This document shows, one piece after another, positions 36,489 to 45,622 of a DNA stretch of 64,000 bases. This DNA comes from Paenibacillus protaetiae (lineage in GTDB: Bacteria > Bacillota > Bacilli > Paenibacillales > Paenibacillaceae). Location: the NCBI RefSeq assembly GCF_004135365.1, contig NZ_CP035492.1, forward strand, positions 496,001-560,000. Reading direction: 5' to 3'. Under the pieces are notes generated by a model. The model did not search any database. It saw nothing but the letters and a program-made list of their open reading frames with translations, and was not told the DNA's origin. Position numbers and translations under genes: made by a program. The first letter of the stretch is position 1; every line of letters begins with the position of its first letter.

Positions 36489-37379
36489 ATGAGCAGCTTG
36501 GCAGTTGCAAGCGCGGGAAGACGAAGAAAAACATGGACGTGGCTCTACTTTTTGCTGCCCTCACTCGCCATCATGCTTGTCTTCTTTATTTACCCCATTA
36601 TATTAACGGTGTTTTATTCGTTTACGAACTTGGCGCTAACCGGTGAAGCGGCCAAAAATTTGAAGTTTATCGGGTTCGATAACTACACGCATATGTTTGA
36701 AGACCCTACAGTACGGACCAGCATCTGGAACACGCTTGTATTTCTGATCGGCTCGGCAGTTGTTGGCCAGCAGGTGCTCGGATTTCTGATTGCATTGTTT
36801 ATGAAGCATAAAAACAAATGGTTCCGAAGAGTGGTCGGGACGATCGTACTGGCCGGCTGGGTCACGCCGGAAATTGTGTGCGCGTTATGCTTGTACAGCT
36901 TTTTTAGCGATGAAGGGACGCTTAATGCGATGTTGCAATCGGTAGGCATACCGGAGGTGACATGGCTGTACACTGTCCCGATGATTACAATTATCCTTGC
37001 CAATATTTGGCACGGGACGGCATTCTCTATGCTGGTGTTCCAAGCGGCTTTAGACGATGTGCCAAGCGAGATCGAAGAAGCGGCCGTTGTGGACGGCGCA
37101 ACAAAATGGCAGATTTTGACCCGGGTAACGATCCCTTATATTAAAGAAACGATTACGACGAACATGATGCTGGTTACGCTGCAGACGCTTGGCGTTTTCG
37201 GCTTGATCTATGCGATGACCGGCGGCGGACCGGGCACTTCCACGACAACTTTGCCGATCTTTATGTACAATCAGGCGTTTGTTAATTACCAGCTTGGATA
37301 CGGCACCGCTATTTCGCTGCTGCTGCTTTTTATCGGTATTATATTGAGTTTGTTCTATATCCGTTCGATGCGAGACTAG
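36489..37379 (+). CDS. Sugar ABC importer permease, first subunit (pair 3)
   Basis: AAGGAGGGA selects ATG 36489; the longer frame to 36423 overlaps the hairpin. The 296-residue protein has six spans (first at WLYFLLPSLAIMLVFFIYPII) and the EAA loop EEAAVVDGATKWQIL at about 195. Together with the next gene it forms the channel for the binding protein encoded upstream. No ATPase gene is adjacent. Confidence 0.93.
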   Translation: MSSLAVASAGRRRKTWTWLYFLLPSLAIMLVFFIYPIILTVFYSFTNLALTGEAAKNLKFIGFDNYTHMFEDPTVRTSIWNTLVFLIGSAVVGQQVLGFLIALFMKHKNKWFRRVVGTIVLAGWVTPEIVCALCLYSFFSDEGTLNAMLQSVGIPEVTWLYTVPMITIILANIWHGTAFSMLVFQAALDDVPSEIEEAAVVDGATKWQILTRVTIPYIKETITTNMMLVTLQTLGVFGLIYAMTGGGPGTSTTTLPIFMYNQAFVNYQLGYGTAISLLLLFIGIILSLFYIRSMRD

Positions 37380-37411
37380 AAAAAGTACATGAAAATAAGG
37401 AGAACAACCTT

Positions 37412-38245
37412 ATGAATTCGAAACAGCGCAAATGGATTTATAACATTTTGCCTTATACCATTCTAGCTATTGTGGGCATCTGTTTTTTACTTCCCTTGTT
37501 ATGGGTGCTGGTCGCGTCTGTGGACCCCCATGCGATGCAGTCGCTTAAAATGCCTGACCGGCTGACCGGCAACAACTATGTCGATGTGCTCAAAAACCCG
37601 GATAATCAGCGCGCATTCCTGATCGGGCTGCTGATGTCCGGCGGCCAAGCTTTGATGGTAGTCTTATTAGGCCTGCTGGCGGCGTATCCGCTGTCCAGAT
37701 ATCAGCTGAAATTCAAAAAGCCGTTTATGCTGACAATTTTGTTCATGACCTCACTGCCGATCACGGCCGTTATGGTACCGGTCTATCAGCTTTTTTTAAT
37801 CCTCAAGCTGTATAACAACATTTTTGGCGTCATCTTGTTTTTTATCGCTTCGGCGATGCCTTACGGCATATGGATGCTCAAAAACTTTATGGACTCCGTA
37901 TCCATCGAGTTGGAGGAAGCGGCATGGATCGACGGAGCGTCGGTGTTCACCGGCATCCGTAAAGTGATTGCGCCGCTTATGGTTCCCGGTATATGCACAG
38001 TCGCGATCTTCACCTTTTCCGGCAGCTGGGGAAACTTTTTTGTCCCGTACATTCTGCTGCAATCGCCGGAACGGTTCCCGGCTTCGCTCAAAATTTACCA
38101 GTTCTTCGGGCAATACGGGATGGCTGACTACGGCAAGCTGGCGGCTTTTTCCGTGATGTACGCCATTCCTTCGATCGTGCTGTACATATTGTCCCAGCGC
38201 TTTATGTCCAAAGGCTTCAGCATGCAGGGCGGGATGAAGGGGTAA
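37412..38245 (+). CDS. Sugar ABC importer permease, second subunit (pair 3)
   Basis: The 277-residue protein follows AAGGAGAAC. It has six membrane spans, the first at YTILAIVGICFLLPLLWVL, and an EAA loop EEAAWIDGASVFTGI near 167, where the ATPase docks. A strong terminator follows at 38292 and the accessory island begins directly after that. Confidence 0.93.
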   Translation: MNSKQRKWIYNILPYTILAIVGICFLLPLLWVLVASVDPHAMQSLKMPDRLTGNNYVDVLKNPDNQRAFLIGLLMSGGQALMVVLLGLLAAYPLSRYQLKFKKPFMLTILFMTSLPITAVMVPVYQLFLILKLYNNIFGVILFFIASAMPYGIWMLKNFMDSVSIELEEAAWIDGASVFTGIRKVIAPLMVPGICTVAIFTFSGSWGNFFVPYILLQSPERFPASLKIYQFFGQYGMADYGKLAAFSVMYAIPSIVLYILSQRFMSKGFSMQGGMKG

Positions 38246-38291
38246 GAGAGAGGGAAGGGAGTAAAAGGGTCGAAGGTAGAGGAGATCATCC

Positions 38292-38352
38292 AAGAAGCTC
38301 ATCTCTAATGGATGGAAGCACAAGCGACCATTTACAGGTGAGCTTCTTTTTT
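38292..38352 (+). terminator. Terminator of the third importer operon
   Basis: AAGAAGCTCA (38292-38301) pairs with TGAGCTTCTT (38339-38348), followed by T's to 38352; the loop is long (37 bases). It marks the last base of clearly native sequence before the island. Confidence 0.8.
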
Positions 38353-38441
38353 GTGCTTGAAGAGTGTATTGGACCTAATTTCGTGTAACTATTACAACAA
38401 TTTCCTGATATTTAAGACAGGACCAATGTATTCAACAAAGA

Positions 38442-38962
38442 AGACCAGCTAAGCAAGTAACCACGAATGGGACAACCGTCGATTATCGGAATAACGGAGA
38501 TGGACTTCTGGTTGAACGTACGCAGAATAAGGAGACCACACGCAACTACTATGACGGAGATCAGATTATGAAGCAACTGCTGTAAACGGGACCCCGCAAT
38601 TCAAAGTGCATTATATACGGGGGAATTCAGTTGGAAGCAAACCAATATGCTGATGTAAGTAAGGCTTATGTATCTTATAATGGTCATGGAGATATTGTGG
38701 AACTTAGAAATCAGAACGGGACGCTGTTGAATACCTACACTTACGATGTATGGGGTAATCCAACAACAGAGGAGGAGCAAGTATACAAACCATTCCGTTA
38801 TTCCGGCGAATTATGGGATAGCACTACTCACCTGCAATATTTGCGAGCCAGATAGTACAGTCCGAGTGTCGGTTTATTAATAAGGATACGTATGAGGGGC
38901 AGATTGATAATCCGCTGAGTTTAAATCTTTATACGTATGTAAATAACAATCCGGTGTTCTGT
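38442..38962 (+). pseudogene. RHS/YD-repeat protein remnant (core end, toxin domain lost)
   Basis: Translating all three plus frames gives a continuous RHS C-terminal core spread over several frames. VTTNGTTVDYRNNGDGLL and NYYDGDQI come first. Then FKVHYI and ADVSKAYVSYNGHGDIVELR lead into YTYDVWGNPTTEE and STTHLQYLRAR, a stop where Trp is expected, and YSPSVG. Last come KDTYEGQIDNPLS and LYTYVNNNPV. There are at least three frameshifts and one nonsense codon. Intact RHS proteins deliver a variable C-terminal toxin starting just after NNNPxxxxDPxG; homology stops exactly there, so the toxin end has been replaced. Confidence 0.85.
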
Positions 38963-39129
38963 TTTTTACGAGGTGGATTTGAAACATGGGAATCGGCAAT
39001 AAATCGGCATGAAAGACCATCTTCCGAACAATAAGGAGGTGGCCTTTTCATATATCCTTGGAGAGGTGGCGTCGTTGCCGCGCCACCTATTATCGACGCC
39101 ATATGTCGCTTAAAATAGAAAATCTATTG
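38963..39129. other. Junction between RHS remnant and the large NTPase gene
   Basis: No gene is visible. A small GGTGGCG/CGCCACC stem (39064-39071, 39081-39088) lies just beyond the stop of the minus-strand gene, but there is no T-tract, so termination is uncertain. Confidence 0.4.
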
Positions 39130-42100
39130 CTATCTTTTCATCATTTCATGGCTTAGTCTTCTAACTGGTCCGATCTGCTTTTCAAACATTAAATCCCAAA
39201 TGTCCAGGCATTCTTGTGCTATGTGCTTTAACTCCGGCCTAGTATCTCCAGAAGTCTCATCGTATAGTCCAATCACCAGTTTAGATATTTCGTCATGTAT
39301 CCCCCACGCACCCTCGTAGTTCTTAGTGTCATTCTGGATTAAATGACGGCTCATTGATAGTATTATATCTTTGTATTCAACTACCGACTTTGCTTCTTCT
39401 TCTAGGTAATGCACAAATGCATGCAGTGTTCTACGACTTAAATTCGAACTCATTATTTCTATCAAAAAATCCTTATCTCGCTCTAAATTAATTCGATTAT
39501 CATAAAATAATCTTGAAACCGGCATTTCTAAATCCAGTGTGCTTGTTTTAAATTGAAGTATGATATTTTTAGCTAATGCGTTGTACTCTTCTTTGTTAAA
39601 GTACAACATGACCATATATACAACCTGTTCAGCTTGTAATTTGCTCATAGTATCTACATTTGTCATTTCATTTACAAATTCATTTTTAAGAAAGAACATT
39701 TCTGACAAGCAATGTGCTCCACATTTTATCAATTCTTCATCTTCAGAATTGTAGCATTGCATAATAATTTTTAATATGCGTTGACGATACTGAGGGTACA
39801 ATAAAAAAAACATATTTTTTGTATCATGAAATCCGGCTAGTCGAAAATCTTGTTCATAGAGATAAAGAATCTTTTCAGATGCCCAATCTCTATCAATATT
39901 ATATGAAGGCCATAATGCAAATAAACTTGCCAGTCTTACCGCAGGATTTTCATCCATTACTAACTGTTCAATTGTTTTTTTAAATTCTATAAAAAGTTCA
40001 CTTTCTTTCCATAATAATTGAGCTATTGCTCGGGACGCCCTGCCTCTTACGCAATTCAACGCATTGCTTTGTAACATATCAAAACTGCGCATTTCTTTAT
40101 CTTCATTATTGGTCACATTCGGTTTTCCAATTTCAGGATTTATGTGGTAAATCGCAATGTCCTTAAGAAAATCCAATATCTCCTGTGACCACTCCGACCT
40201 ACCGCTATTTTCAATAATCGTACATATAGAACTTGCCCTATAAGAAGCGAAATCGAATGAGAACTTCAAAATCATTTCTTCCAGCATATTCAATGGAACA
40301 TTCTTTAATGTTTTACTATAAGCTACTCCGCTAAATAACGAATCAATGTAGATATCCAAGATCGTATTATTACATGAAAGCATCAGCTGTATCATTCTTT
40401 CAGGTTCTTCGGATACGGCATTACTAAAAGAGCTTGAAAAAGATTCAATCGAACTCTCTACAAATCCCCCAGAGACTTCTTTCCAACGGGAAGCATGTTT
40501 TTTTCTAAGTTTATCATTAGTCAATATATCTATCCATTTTTTATTACTGAGCTTTTTCCCTGCAACAGGGGAACTTACAAATCCACTGTGTCCATGAGAA
40601 TACTTATATAAAGTAGTTTCGTTTGAGAATTTACGCCTTAACACATGAACTAAACCTTTGGCTTTTTCACTAAGTCGATTATATGGCAACACTTCTAGGA
40701 CTTCGTTTTGTAAATCCCCCCAAAAGCTCCAATAAACTATGTAACCATTATCTTCACGGTTAAATTCAATTCTACGTCGATATCGTTCTTTAGCTCGTGG
40801 CGATACGTAACCAATAACCGTTTTTTCTAGCACATTAAAAATAGCTGAGTCACAGTGTTCGGAGTGTCTTGCTAAAACTTGTTTGGCAAGTAACAATTCA
40901 TCGCCATTACCACTTGTTCTTTCAAATATGTTTTTGTCAAAATCATTACATAAATATTCGACAATAGCGTTACTAAAGGAAGTTGGCAACTTAGACATTG
41001 CATCTAATATAATCTCGTTGTACAAATCATTTCCTATTCCCATGTATTCTTTATACCGATCCCAAAATGCTTCTGGGTTTGAAGAAATTACTGCTGCACT
41101 GGCTTTTTTTAAGATTTGAATGCATGTCCTTTCAAGACCTCTTCTGTGAGAGTATCTTCCAGACCAATCACTAAAAAATGAATTTTCATCATCTAAAATC
41201 GGAATATAAGGTAATAATAAGTCTATGACTTCTATACCTTTTTCAATTAAAAATTCCGAATCTTCTACCAAAAATTCTTCTTCATATCTATATAAAGATT
41301 GGGTATGTCGGTTCAGTTTGTTTTCCAAAAGAAATGCAAACACTCGTATTGTTCGCATTTCACATTTTTTTAGCATTGCCTTAAAATCTAGATAATTTTC
41401 CGCCATTTTTGGATATTGACGATAAAATTTCATTCGTAATTCAAACATCTCATCGATATCCTGATTGATATCATGTAAAAAACATTGAGAAAAACGAGTA
41501 TCATCTTCTTGAGATTGAAATGCATACTTTTCTATAAAATAAACATCTTCTATATCATAATTAGATGAATTGCTAATAATTAAATTAAATACGAGATCTT
41601 TCTTCTCACTACTTTCAAACCATTTATCTAGAATACCACGTTTCCTAAGTAATTTAATGTACTGTGGTTTGGAATATATTACATTATTAATGATATGAGG
41701 ACCATGAGCTTCGTCTTCACAACTATTAATAATATAGTTCTGAATATTCTCGTCCAAATCTTCCAACTGATTTAATAATTCAAAAAACACAAACTTTACA
41801 CAATATCGGATCTGCTCAGATGTCAACATCTTTTGACCTGCGTTAAGAAAATCCGAGCTGTCGAATTCAATTAAGTTCTGTAACAGCATTTGGACTTGGT
41901 ATCTTCTTCCAGGTGTTTGCTTTTCCTTAATCCCAATAACTTCTAGGATATTCTCGGTCTCATAGTACTGTTTCAGCATCATTTCGGCCAGAAAGCAGTC
42001 TAATATCGATTGATGAGCAAATGAGATCCTATTTCCCTGTATTACAAGGAAACCATTTGAAGATAAAAAATCTAGACTTGATCTATTGACACTTAATAAA

Positions 42101-43689
42101 TTTAATGGAATAGATATCCGACCTAACTTATCAAAATAACTTATAATTTTCTCCTTAGTTCCATTCAGATCTCCCTCACTTAGTCCGAATTCAAAACATT
42201 TTCTTTCTAATTGCCTCCACCATTCCGAAACTAGATGATTGGCAGTCGAACATTCATTGTACTCTCTATTGCTGTCTAAATGCTTCCATATATATAGATT
42301 ACTCGGAATTCTCAATATTTCCTTTAATTTTCCTGTCAAGCTTTCATATCGGTTTCCAATAACATTTCTAACTGTCTCATCATACAACTCATTGATTTGA
42401 ACATTATTCCACTTCAAAACTGATCTTTGTTTATCATCATTTTTAAACAAGGATTTAATATTATTATCATTTTCTAAGTCGTACGTTCTACATACAAAAA
42501 CCACTGAAATCTTATTTTCTCTTTCTAAATTCACTCGTTCTACTTGATCTATTATTTGAGTACATACCAATAAAGCTTCCCTTGAGTGTGCTTGAGTCCA
42601 GCGTAATGCATCTAATTGATCCAATATAATTACAGCATTTTCGGTCTTAGACACACTGTGGATACAATGAACTAGAGAAGAGGGCAGCCCTAAATCTTCA
42701 CCCCATTTCTGGGCATTTCCACTTGGAATACGTTTATCTAATTTTATAGCTATATACGGTATAGCATTTTCTCGACAATAGTTAATAATATCCTCTGTAC
42801 AACCACTTTTTCCTCTTCCGGCCTTTCCGTGTATTATCAGTGACTCTCCTGAACTTATTACCTGTCTACTTTCGGAGAATTCATTTCTATTAATCAGTTC
42901 ATTATTTACTGGTTTAAATACAGATCTATATTCTCGATTCAACTCCTCCAATCTAGGAATAATTCGTTGATCCGATGCAAGATTCTTTAGTTTAATCTCT
43001 TTCTCACTAAATAAATGATAGATGACGGATTGAGTAATTTGTTTCCCTAAGATATCCCCGTCTATAACCCAAGTCACCAATGTCTCATATATGTCTTCTT
43101 CATTCCCAAGCAACAGATAGTTGATTTTTGATAAGATCAATTTTTTTAATTCGCTATCTGGAATTTGGCGATATGATATCTTCTTCAAAAGAGAAATACA
43201 TTTTATTAAATCAGCATCTTCTTCGGGTTTTAAATCCATTGCTTTACAAAAATTGCTAAAGAAATCTTTTAGTTCTTTACTAGCGCTGAGTACTTGATTA
43301 TTATAAAAATCTTGAGGTAAGGTACTTGTATTCTTTGCTCTTGTAATTAAATCTTCTAATAGTGTGAAGGCTAATGGGGACACTAATGAAACTGTGTTTG
43401 ACTCGTTCCTTTCTAATTGAAACTTCCAATTTGCAAAAATGCCTTTTGCATTAGCTGTGCCGTAATCCCAATACTCCTTACTCGAATTTCGTCCTTTACA
43501 TTGCTGAGCTTCTCTGATGCCATTCTTTTGGCCAGCCCAAATATCAACGCCCCGCTCGTCATCTCCAAGAGCTTCAAGCGTAATATAATCCAGCCTTTCG
43601 TCCAATACATCAAGAATCTGATATATTGTCCATCTAATTTCAAATCTATTGCCACTTTTATCTGCTCTTCCACCTAATTCATTTGGCAT
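39130..43689 (-). CDS. Large nuclease-like P-loop NTPase with long helical C-terminus (STAND/Avs-like, candidate defence protein)
   Basis: The 1519-residue protein starts at an ATG after GGAGGTATCTAGT. Residues 10-100 look like a PD-(D/E)XK nuclease of the Mrr/Cap4 type: E39, then GVDIW with D49, then AQQCKGR giving Q63-x-K65. Residues 270-440 hold a P-loop ATPase: Walker A GKAGRGKS (288-295), Walker B AVIILDQLDAL with D357 and D360, then SVVFVCRTYDL. The remaining 1000 residues are charged helices without a catalytic motif that I recognise, resembling the TPR/HEAT-like sensor region of STAND proteins. This order resembles Avs (AVAST) anti-phage proteins. The gene is strongly AT-rich compared with its neighbours, stands alone, and lies in an island, all signs of transfer. 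The function is inferred, not shown. Confidence 0.75.
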   Translation of the reverse strand: MPNELGGRADKSGNRFEIRWTIYQILDVLDERLDYITLEALGDDERGVDIWAGQKNGIREAQQCKGRNSSKEYWDYGTANAKGIFANWKFQLERNESNTVSLVSPLAFTLLEDLITRAKNTSTLPQDFYNNQVLSASKELKDFFSNFCKAMDLKPEEDADLIKCISLLKKISYRQIPDSELKKLILSKINYLLLGNEEDIYETLVTWVIDGDILGKQITQSVIYHLFSEKEIKLKNLASDQRIIPRLEELNREYRSVFKPVNNELINRNEFSESRQVISSGESLIIHGKAGRGKSGCTEDIINYCRENAIPYIAIKLDKRIPSGNAQKWGEDLGLPSSLVHCIHSVSKTENAVIILDQLDALRWTQAHSREALLVCTQIIDQVERVNLERENKISVVFVCRTYDLENDNNIKSLFKNDDKQRSVLKWNNVQINELYDETVRNVIGNRYESLTGKLKEILRIPSNLYIWKHLDSNREYNECSTANHLVSEWWRQLERKCFEFGLSEGDLNGTKEKIISYFDKLGRISIPLNLLSVNRSSLDFLSSNGFLVIQGNRISFAHQSILDCFLAEMMLKQYYETENILEVIGIKEKQTPGRRYQVQMLLQNLIEFDSSDFLNAGQKMLTSEQIRYCVKFVFFELLNQLEDLDENIQNYIINSCEDEAHGPHIINNVIYSKPQYIKLLRKRGILDKWFESSEKKDLVFNLIISNSSNYDIEDVYFIEKYAFQSQEDDTRFSQCFLHDINQDIDEMFELRMKFYRQYPKMAENYLDFKAMLKKCEMRTIRVFAFLLENKLNRHTQSLYRYEEEFLVEDSEFLIEKGIEVIDLLLPYIPILDDENSFFSDWSGRYSHRRGLERTCIQILKKASAAVISSNPEAFWDRYKEYMGIGNDLYNEIILDAMSKLPTSFSNAIVEYLCNDFDKNIFERTSGNGDELLLAKQVLARHSEHCDSAIFNVLEKTVIGYVSPRAKERYRRRIEFNREDNGYIVYWSFWGDLQNEVLEVLPYNRLSEKAKGLVHVLRRKFSNETTLYKYSHGHSGFVSSPVAGKKLSNKKWIDILTNDKLRKKHASRWKEVSGGFVESSIESFSSSFSNAVSEEPERMIQLMLSCNNTILDIYIDSLFSGVAYSKTLKNVPLNMLEEMILKFSFDFASYRASSICTIIENSGRSEWSQEILDFLKDIAIYHINPEIGKPNVTNNEDKEMRSFDMLQSNALNCVRGRASRAIAQLLWKESELFIEFKKTIEQLVMDENPAVRLASLFALWPSYNIDRDWASEKILYLYEQDFRLAGFHDTKNMFFLLYPQYRQRILKIIMQCYNSEDEELIKCGAHCLSEMFFLKNEFVNEMTNVDTMSKLQAEQVVYMVMLYFNKEEYNALAKNIILQFKTSTLDLEMPVSRLFYDNRINLERDKDFLIEIMSSNLSRRTLHAFVHYLEEEAKSVVEYKDIILSMSRHLIQNDTKNYEGAWGIHDEISKLVIGLYDETSGDTRPELKHIAQECLDIWDLMFEKQIGPVRRLSHEMMKR

Positions 43690-43995
43690 ACTAGATACCT
43701 CCGCTTTGGGACGTTATCTGATTGAGAGAATATTAATAATTGACATTCAATAGATGCTTTGTCTCCATGTATCATTAAAAAATTAAATTCGTCAAATAAC
43801 CCCAATATCCTCCATTTGACCATAACATTTGAGTTACGTGCAACGTTGCAGTGAACAAAGTTTGATGTTCCTGTAAGGAATTTTCTACGGCAATCCAGTA
43901 GTAGGTCACAAGAGATATTGCTTGTGCCTGTTTGGATTGACTTTTTGTTGCTACAAATATATATTTATTGTGGACACAAAAAGCGAGGTGAAGAG
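43690..43995. other. AT-rich divergent intergenic region
   Basis: This 306-base spacer separates the large NTPase gene from a ribbon-helix-helix gene. It contains a perfect 12-base palindrome TGCAACGTTGCA (43839-43850) that could be an operator, and the promoter at 43937. No gene is supported within it. Confidence 0.5.
43937..43965 (+). promoter_or_regulatory. Promoter of the ribbon-helix-helix gene
   Basis: TTGACT (43937-43942) and TATATT (43960-43965) are 17 bases apart, a strong match to the sigma-A consensus, about 30 bases before the start codon. Confidence 0.65.
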
Positions 43996-44175
43996 ATGCC
44001 GTCCAAGAAGATGGGGCGTCCTCCATCTGACAAGCCCAAAAGCGAATTGATTCGAGTACGGGCCGATCAAGAGATTTTGAGCAAGCTTAATGCTTGCACC
44101 GAAAAGCTCAAAACAACCCGTTCCGATGTTATTCGCAAAGGGATTGAAAAGGTGTATGATGAGCTCCAAAAATAA
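43996..44175 (+). CDS. Small ribbon-helix-helix (CopG/Arc-type) DNA-binding protein
   Basis: ATG 43996 follows GAGGTGAAGAG; the frame extends further upstream but without a ribosome site. The 59-residue protein begins MPSKKMGRPPSDKPKSELI, then a beta strand RVRADQE and two helices with TTRSDVIRKGI, the RHH pattern. Such proteins are common in integrative and conjugative elements of Firmicutes, where they act as auxiliary relaxosome factors or autoregulators. The gene sits at the edge of a group of element-type genes with oriT-like repeats nearby. Confidence 0.75.
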   Translation: MPSKKMGRPPSDKPKSELIRVRADQEILSKLNACTEKLKTTRSDVIRKGIEKVYDELQK

Positions 44176-44313
44176 AGAAGGAAGCAGCGTGAGTCCCGAG
44201 AAGAACACCGCTACTTCCTACCCGCAATCGCTACATGAGCAGACTGCATAAATATCCTACCATGTGCAGGAATCTCATTCAAGCGATGCGATGACAATGA
44301 TGGGAGGATGACC

Positions 44314-44622
44314 ATGAAATCGATTCTGGAAGCCTTATACCGCGGACAGCTTCATCCCGAGGAGATCATTGTACCGACTCATCCTGAATATCGGCCGTTA
44401 AGCCGACAACTTGGCACTATGACTGAAAAATGGAGAAAGGAACTCAGCGACGAGATGTTTCGTGAGCTTGAGAAGTATTCTGATCTATGTGTGAGCGTGA
44501 ACAGCCTGCATGTTGAAGCTGCCTTTGTTCATGGATTCAAGCTCGGCGCCAACATGATCATAGAAATCATGGATAAGCGTGAGGAGTTGGTACCGAATGA
44601 AGCTGCGGGCGTGTCATTATAA
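44314..44622 (+). CDS. DUF6809-like small protein of mobile-element type
   Basis: TGGGAGG at 44301-44307 fits ATG 44314, not the ATG at 44308. The 102-residue protein begins MKSILEALYRGQLHPEEII and continues PEYRPLSRQLGTMTEKW, a pattern I associate with the DUF6809 family found in Firmicute phage and conjugative elements. Then comes a helix-rich part with AFVHGFKLGANMIIE. Its function is unknown. It overlaps the next frame by 26 bases. Confidence 0.7.
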   Translation: MKSILEALYRGQLHPEEIIVPTHPEYRPLSRQLGTMTEKWRKELSDEMFRELEKYSDLCVSVNSLHVEAAFVHGFKLGANMIIEIMDKREELVPNEAAGVSL

Positions 44623-44929
44623 TGAATGCAGCTACATCATGACGGTTGTATTTGAGGATGGAACAACACGTCGCCTTAACTGCTCCGAGATCGAAGCAAC
44701 GTATGATATGCATGCATCAGCGTGTTCTCGTTTGATCTGGCTTAAAGAAAATGACCCGTTTGCTTATGCCGAGTTGGTTCTCAACAACAATTTGAAGCGC
44801 TATGCAGAGGAATACAGCCGGGAATACCTGAAGCAGCAGAATGAACTGGCCGAGCAACTTGAAGCTCACTATCAAGATAAGGCCTATGCGCAGGCGATTG
44901 CGAGAGAAATCATGATGCGCGGCGATTAA
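44597..44929 (+). CDS. Hypothetical protein of mobile-element type
   Basis: I choose ATG 44597 because GAGGAG (44581-44586) lies ten bases upstream; a GTG at 44579 is also possible. The 110-residue product starts with a short beta region (MTVVFEDGTTRRLNCSEIE) and ends in a long charged helix (KRYAEEYSREYLKQQNELAEQLEAH, given here in part, 20 residues or fewer being diagnostic), probably a coiled coil. I do not recognise the family. Overlap with the gene before suggests coupled translation within the element remnant. Confidence 0.55.
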   Translation: MKLRACHYNECSYIMTVVFEDGTTRRLNCSEIEATYDMHASACSRLIWLKENDPFAYAELVLNNNLKRYAEEYSREYLKQQNELAEQLEAHYQDKAYAQAIAREIMMRGD

Positions 44930-44946
44930 CGCTAAGTTTCATTGAG

Positions 44947-45043
44947 GGAAGCGTCAAAGGCGGAGGAAGCTTTCAAGTCAACCAGTCAAAAGGACGGATG
45001 ACAATCGAAAGCATCGTCGCTTGACGCTTCCTTCATTCTTTTT
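44947..45043 (+). terminator. Long-loop inverted repeat, terminator-like
   Basis: GGAAGCGTCAA (44947-44957) and TTGACGCTTCC (45021-45031) are perfect complements 63 bases apart, followed by TTCATTCTTTTTC. It could end transcription of the preceding small genes. Confidence 0.5.
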
Positions 45044-45087
45044 CCCGGCAGATGCCCGGAAGGCAACCTCGGACGATGTCCGAAGTT

Positions 45088-45329
45088 GCAGCAAGCACTG
45101 AATTTGGATATCCAAATTCGCTTGTTAGGGGCGAAGCCCCTAATACCCCTTTCGACAGTCGAGATTCATCCATTCATTCCCCCGTCGCTTTTGAATCAGT
45201 TCGAAACCATCCATTCACACTTTCCTCCAAATACAGTAAATTTCGATAGCGTCACATCGTACATTGCCGGGGCTTGGGGGCGCAGCCCTCAACAAGCGAA
45301 TTTGGGAGACCAAATTCAGTGCTTGCTGC
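45088..45329. repeat. Pair of oriT-like inverted repeats
   Basis: A 60-base motif occurs at 45088-45149 and again, inverted, at 45269-45329. Each copy has GCAGCAAGCACTG, a palindrome GAATTTGG-N4-CCAAATTC, then GCTTGTT and a GC-rich arm (TAGGGGC-GAA-GCCCCTA in the first copy). A short palindrome followed by a conserved GCTTGTT and a GC hairpin resembles conjugative transfer origins. The intervening 120 bases hold no supported gene; short frames through the repeats lack start sites. Confidence 0.6.
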
Positions 45330-45385
45330 ACCGTTACATGGCGCCAAAAAGCACCTTCCGGGAACAATAGGAAGGGCTGCCGGAG

Positions 45386-45622
45386 TCAAGAACGTTTCTT
45401 CGCGCGGGGCGGATAAGGCGTTTTTTGATCGGTGCGGCCAAGTAAATAATCGACACTCGTTTGATGGAAGTCGGCTAATGAGATTAAGAGCGCTGTCGGA
45501 ATATCGAGCTTTCCCCGTTCGTAATCGCTGTACGTTCGCTGTTTGCAATTCAGATGCGCGCATAACTGCTCCTGTGATAGATCCTTATCTTCACGTATGT
45601 TTCGTATTCGTTCATAGACCAC
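45386..45622 (-). CDS. XRE-family helix-turn-helix regulator
   Basis: The ribosome site GAGGTGAA (45635-45628) touches the ATG at 45628 but is well spaced for GTG 45622, which gives the usual beginning MVYERIRNIRED. The 78-residue protein has the XRE/Cro helix-turn-helix (LSQEQLCAHLNCKQRTYSDYE) and SVDYLLGRTD, typical of phage- or element-borne repressors. It faces away from the Spo0E-like gene and probably controls genes of the element remnant. Confidence 0.85.
   Translation of the reverse strand: MVYERIRNIREDKDLSQEQLCAHLNCKQRTYSDYERGKLDIPTALLISLADFHQTSVDYLLGRTDQKTPYPPRAKKRS

Noticed and set aside
45052-45370. Two small overlapping frames running through the oriT-like repeats
   Set aside because: They consist mainly of the inverted-repeat sequence, lack ribosome sites and have unlikely composition.
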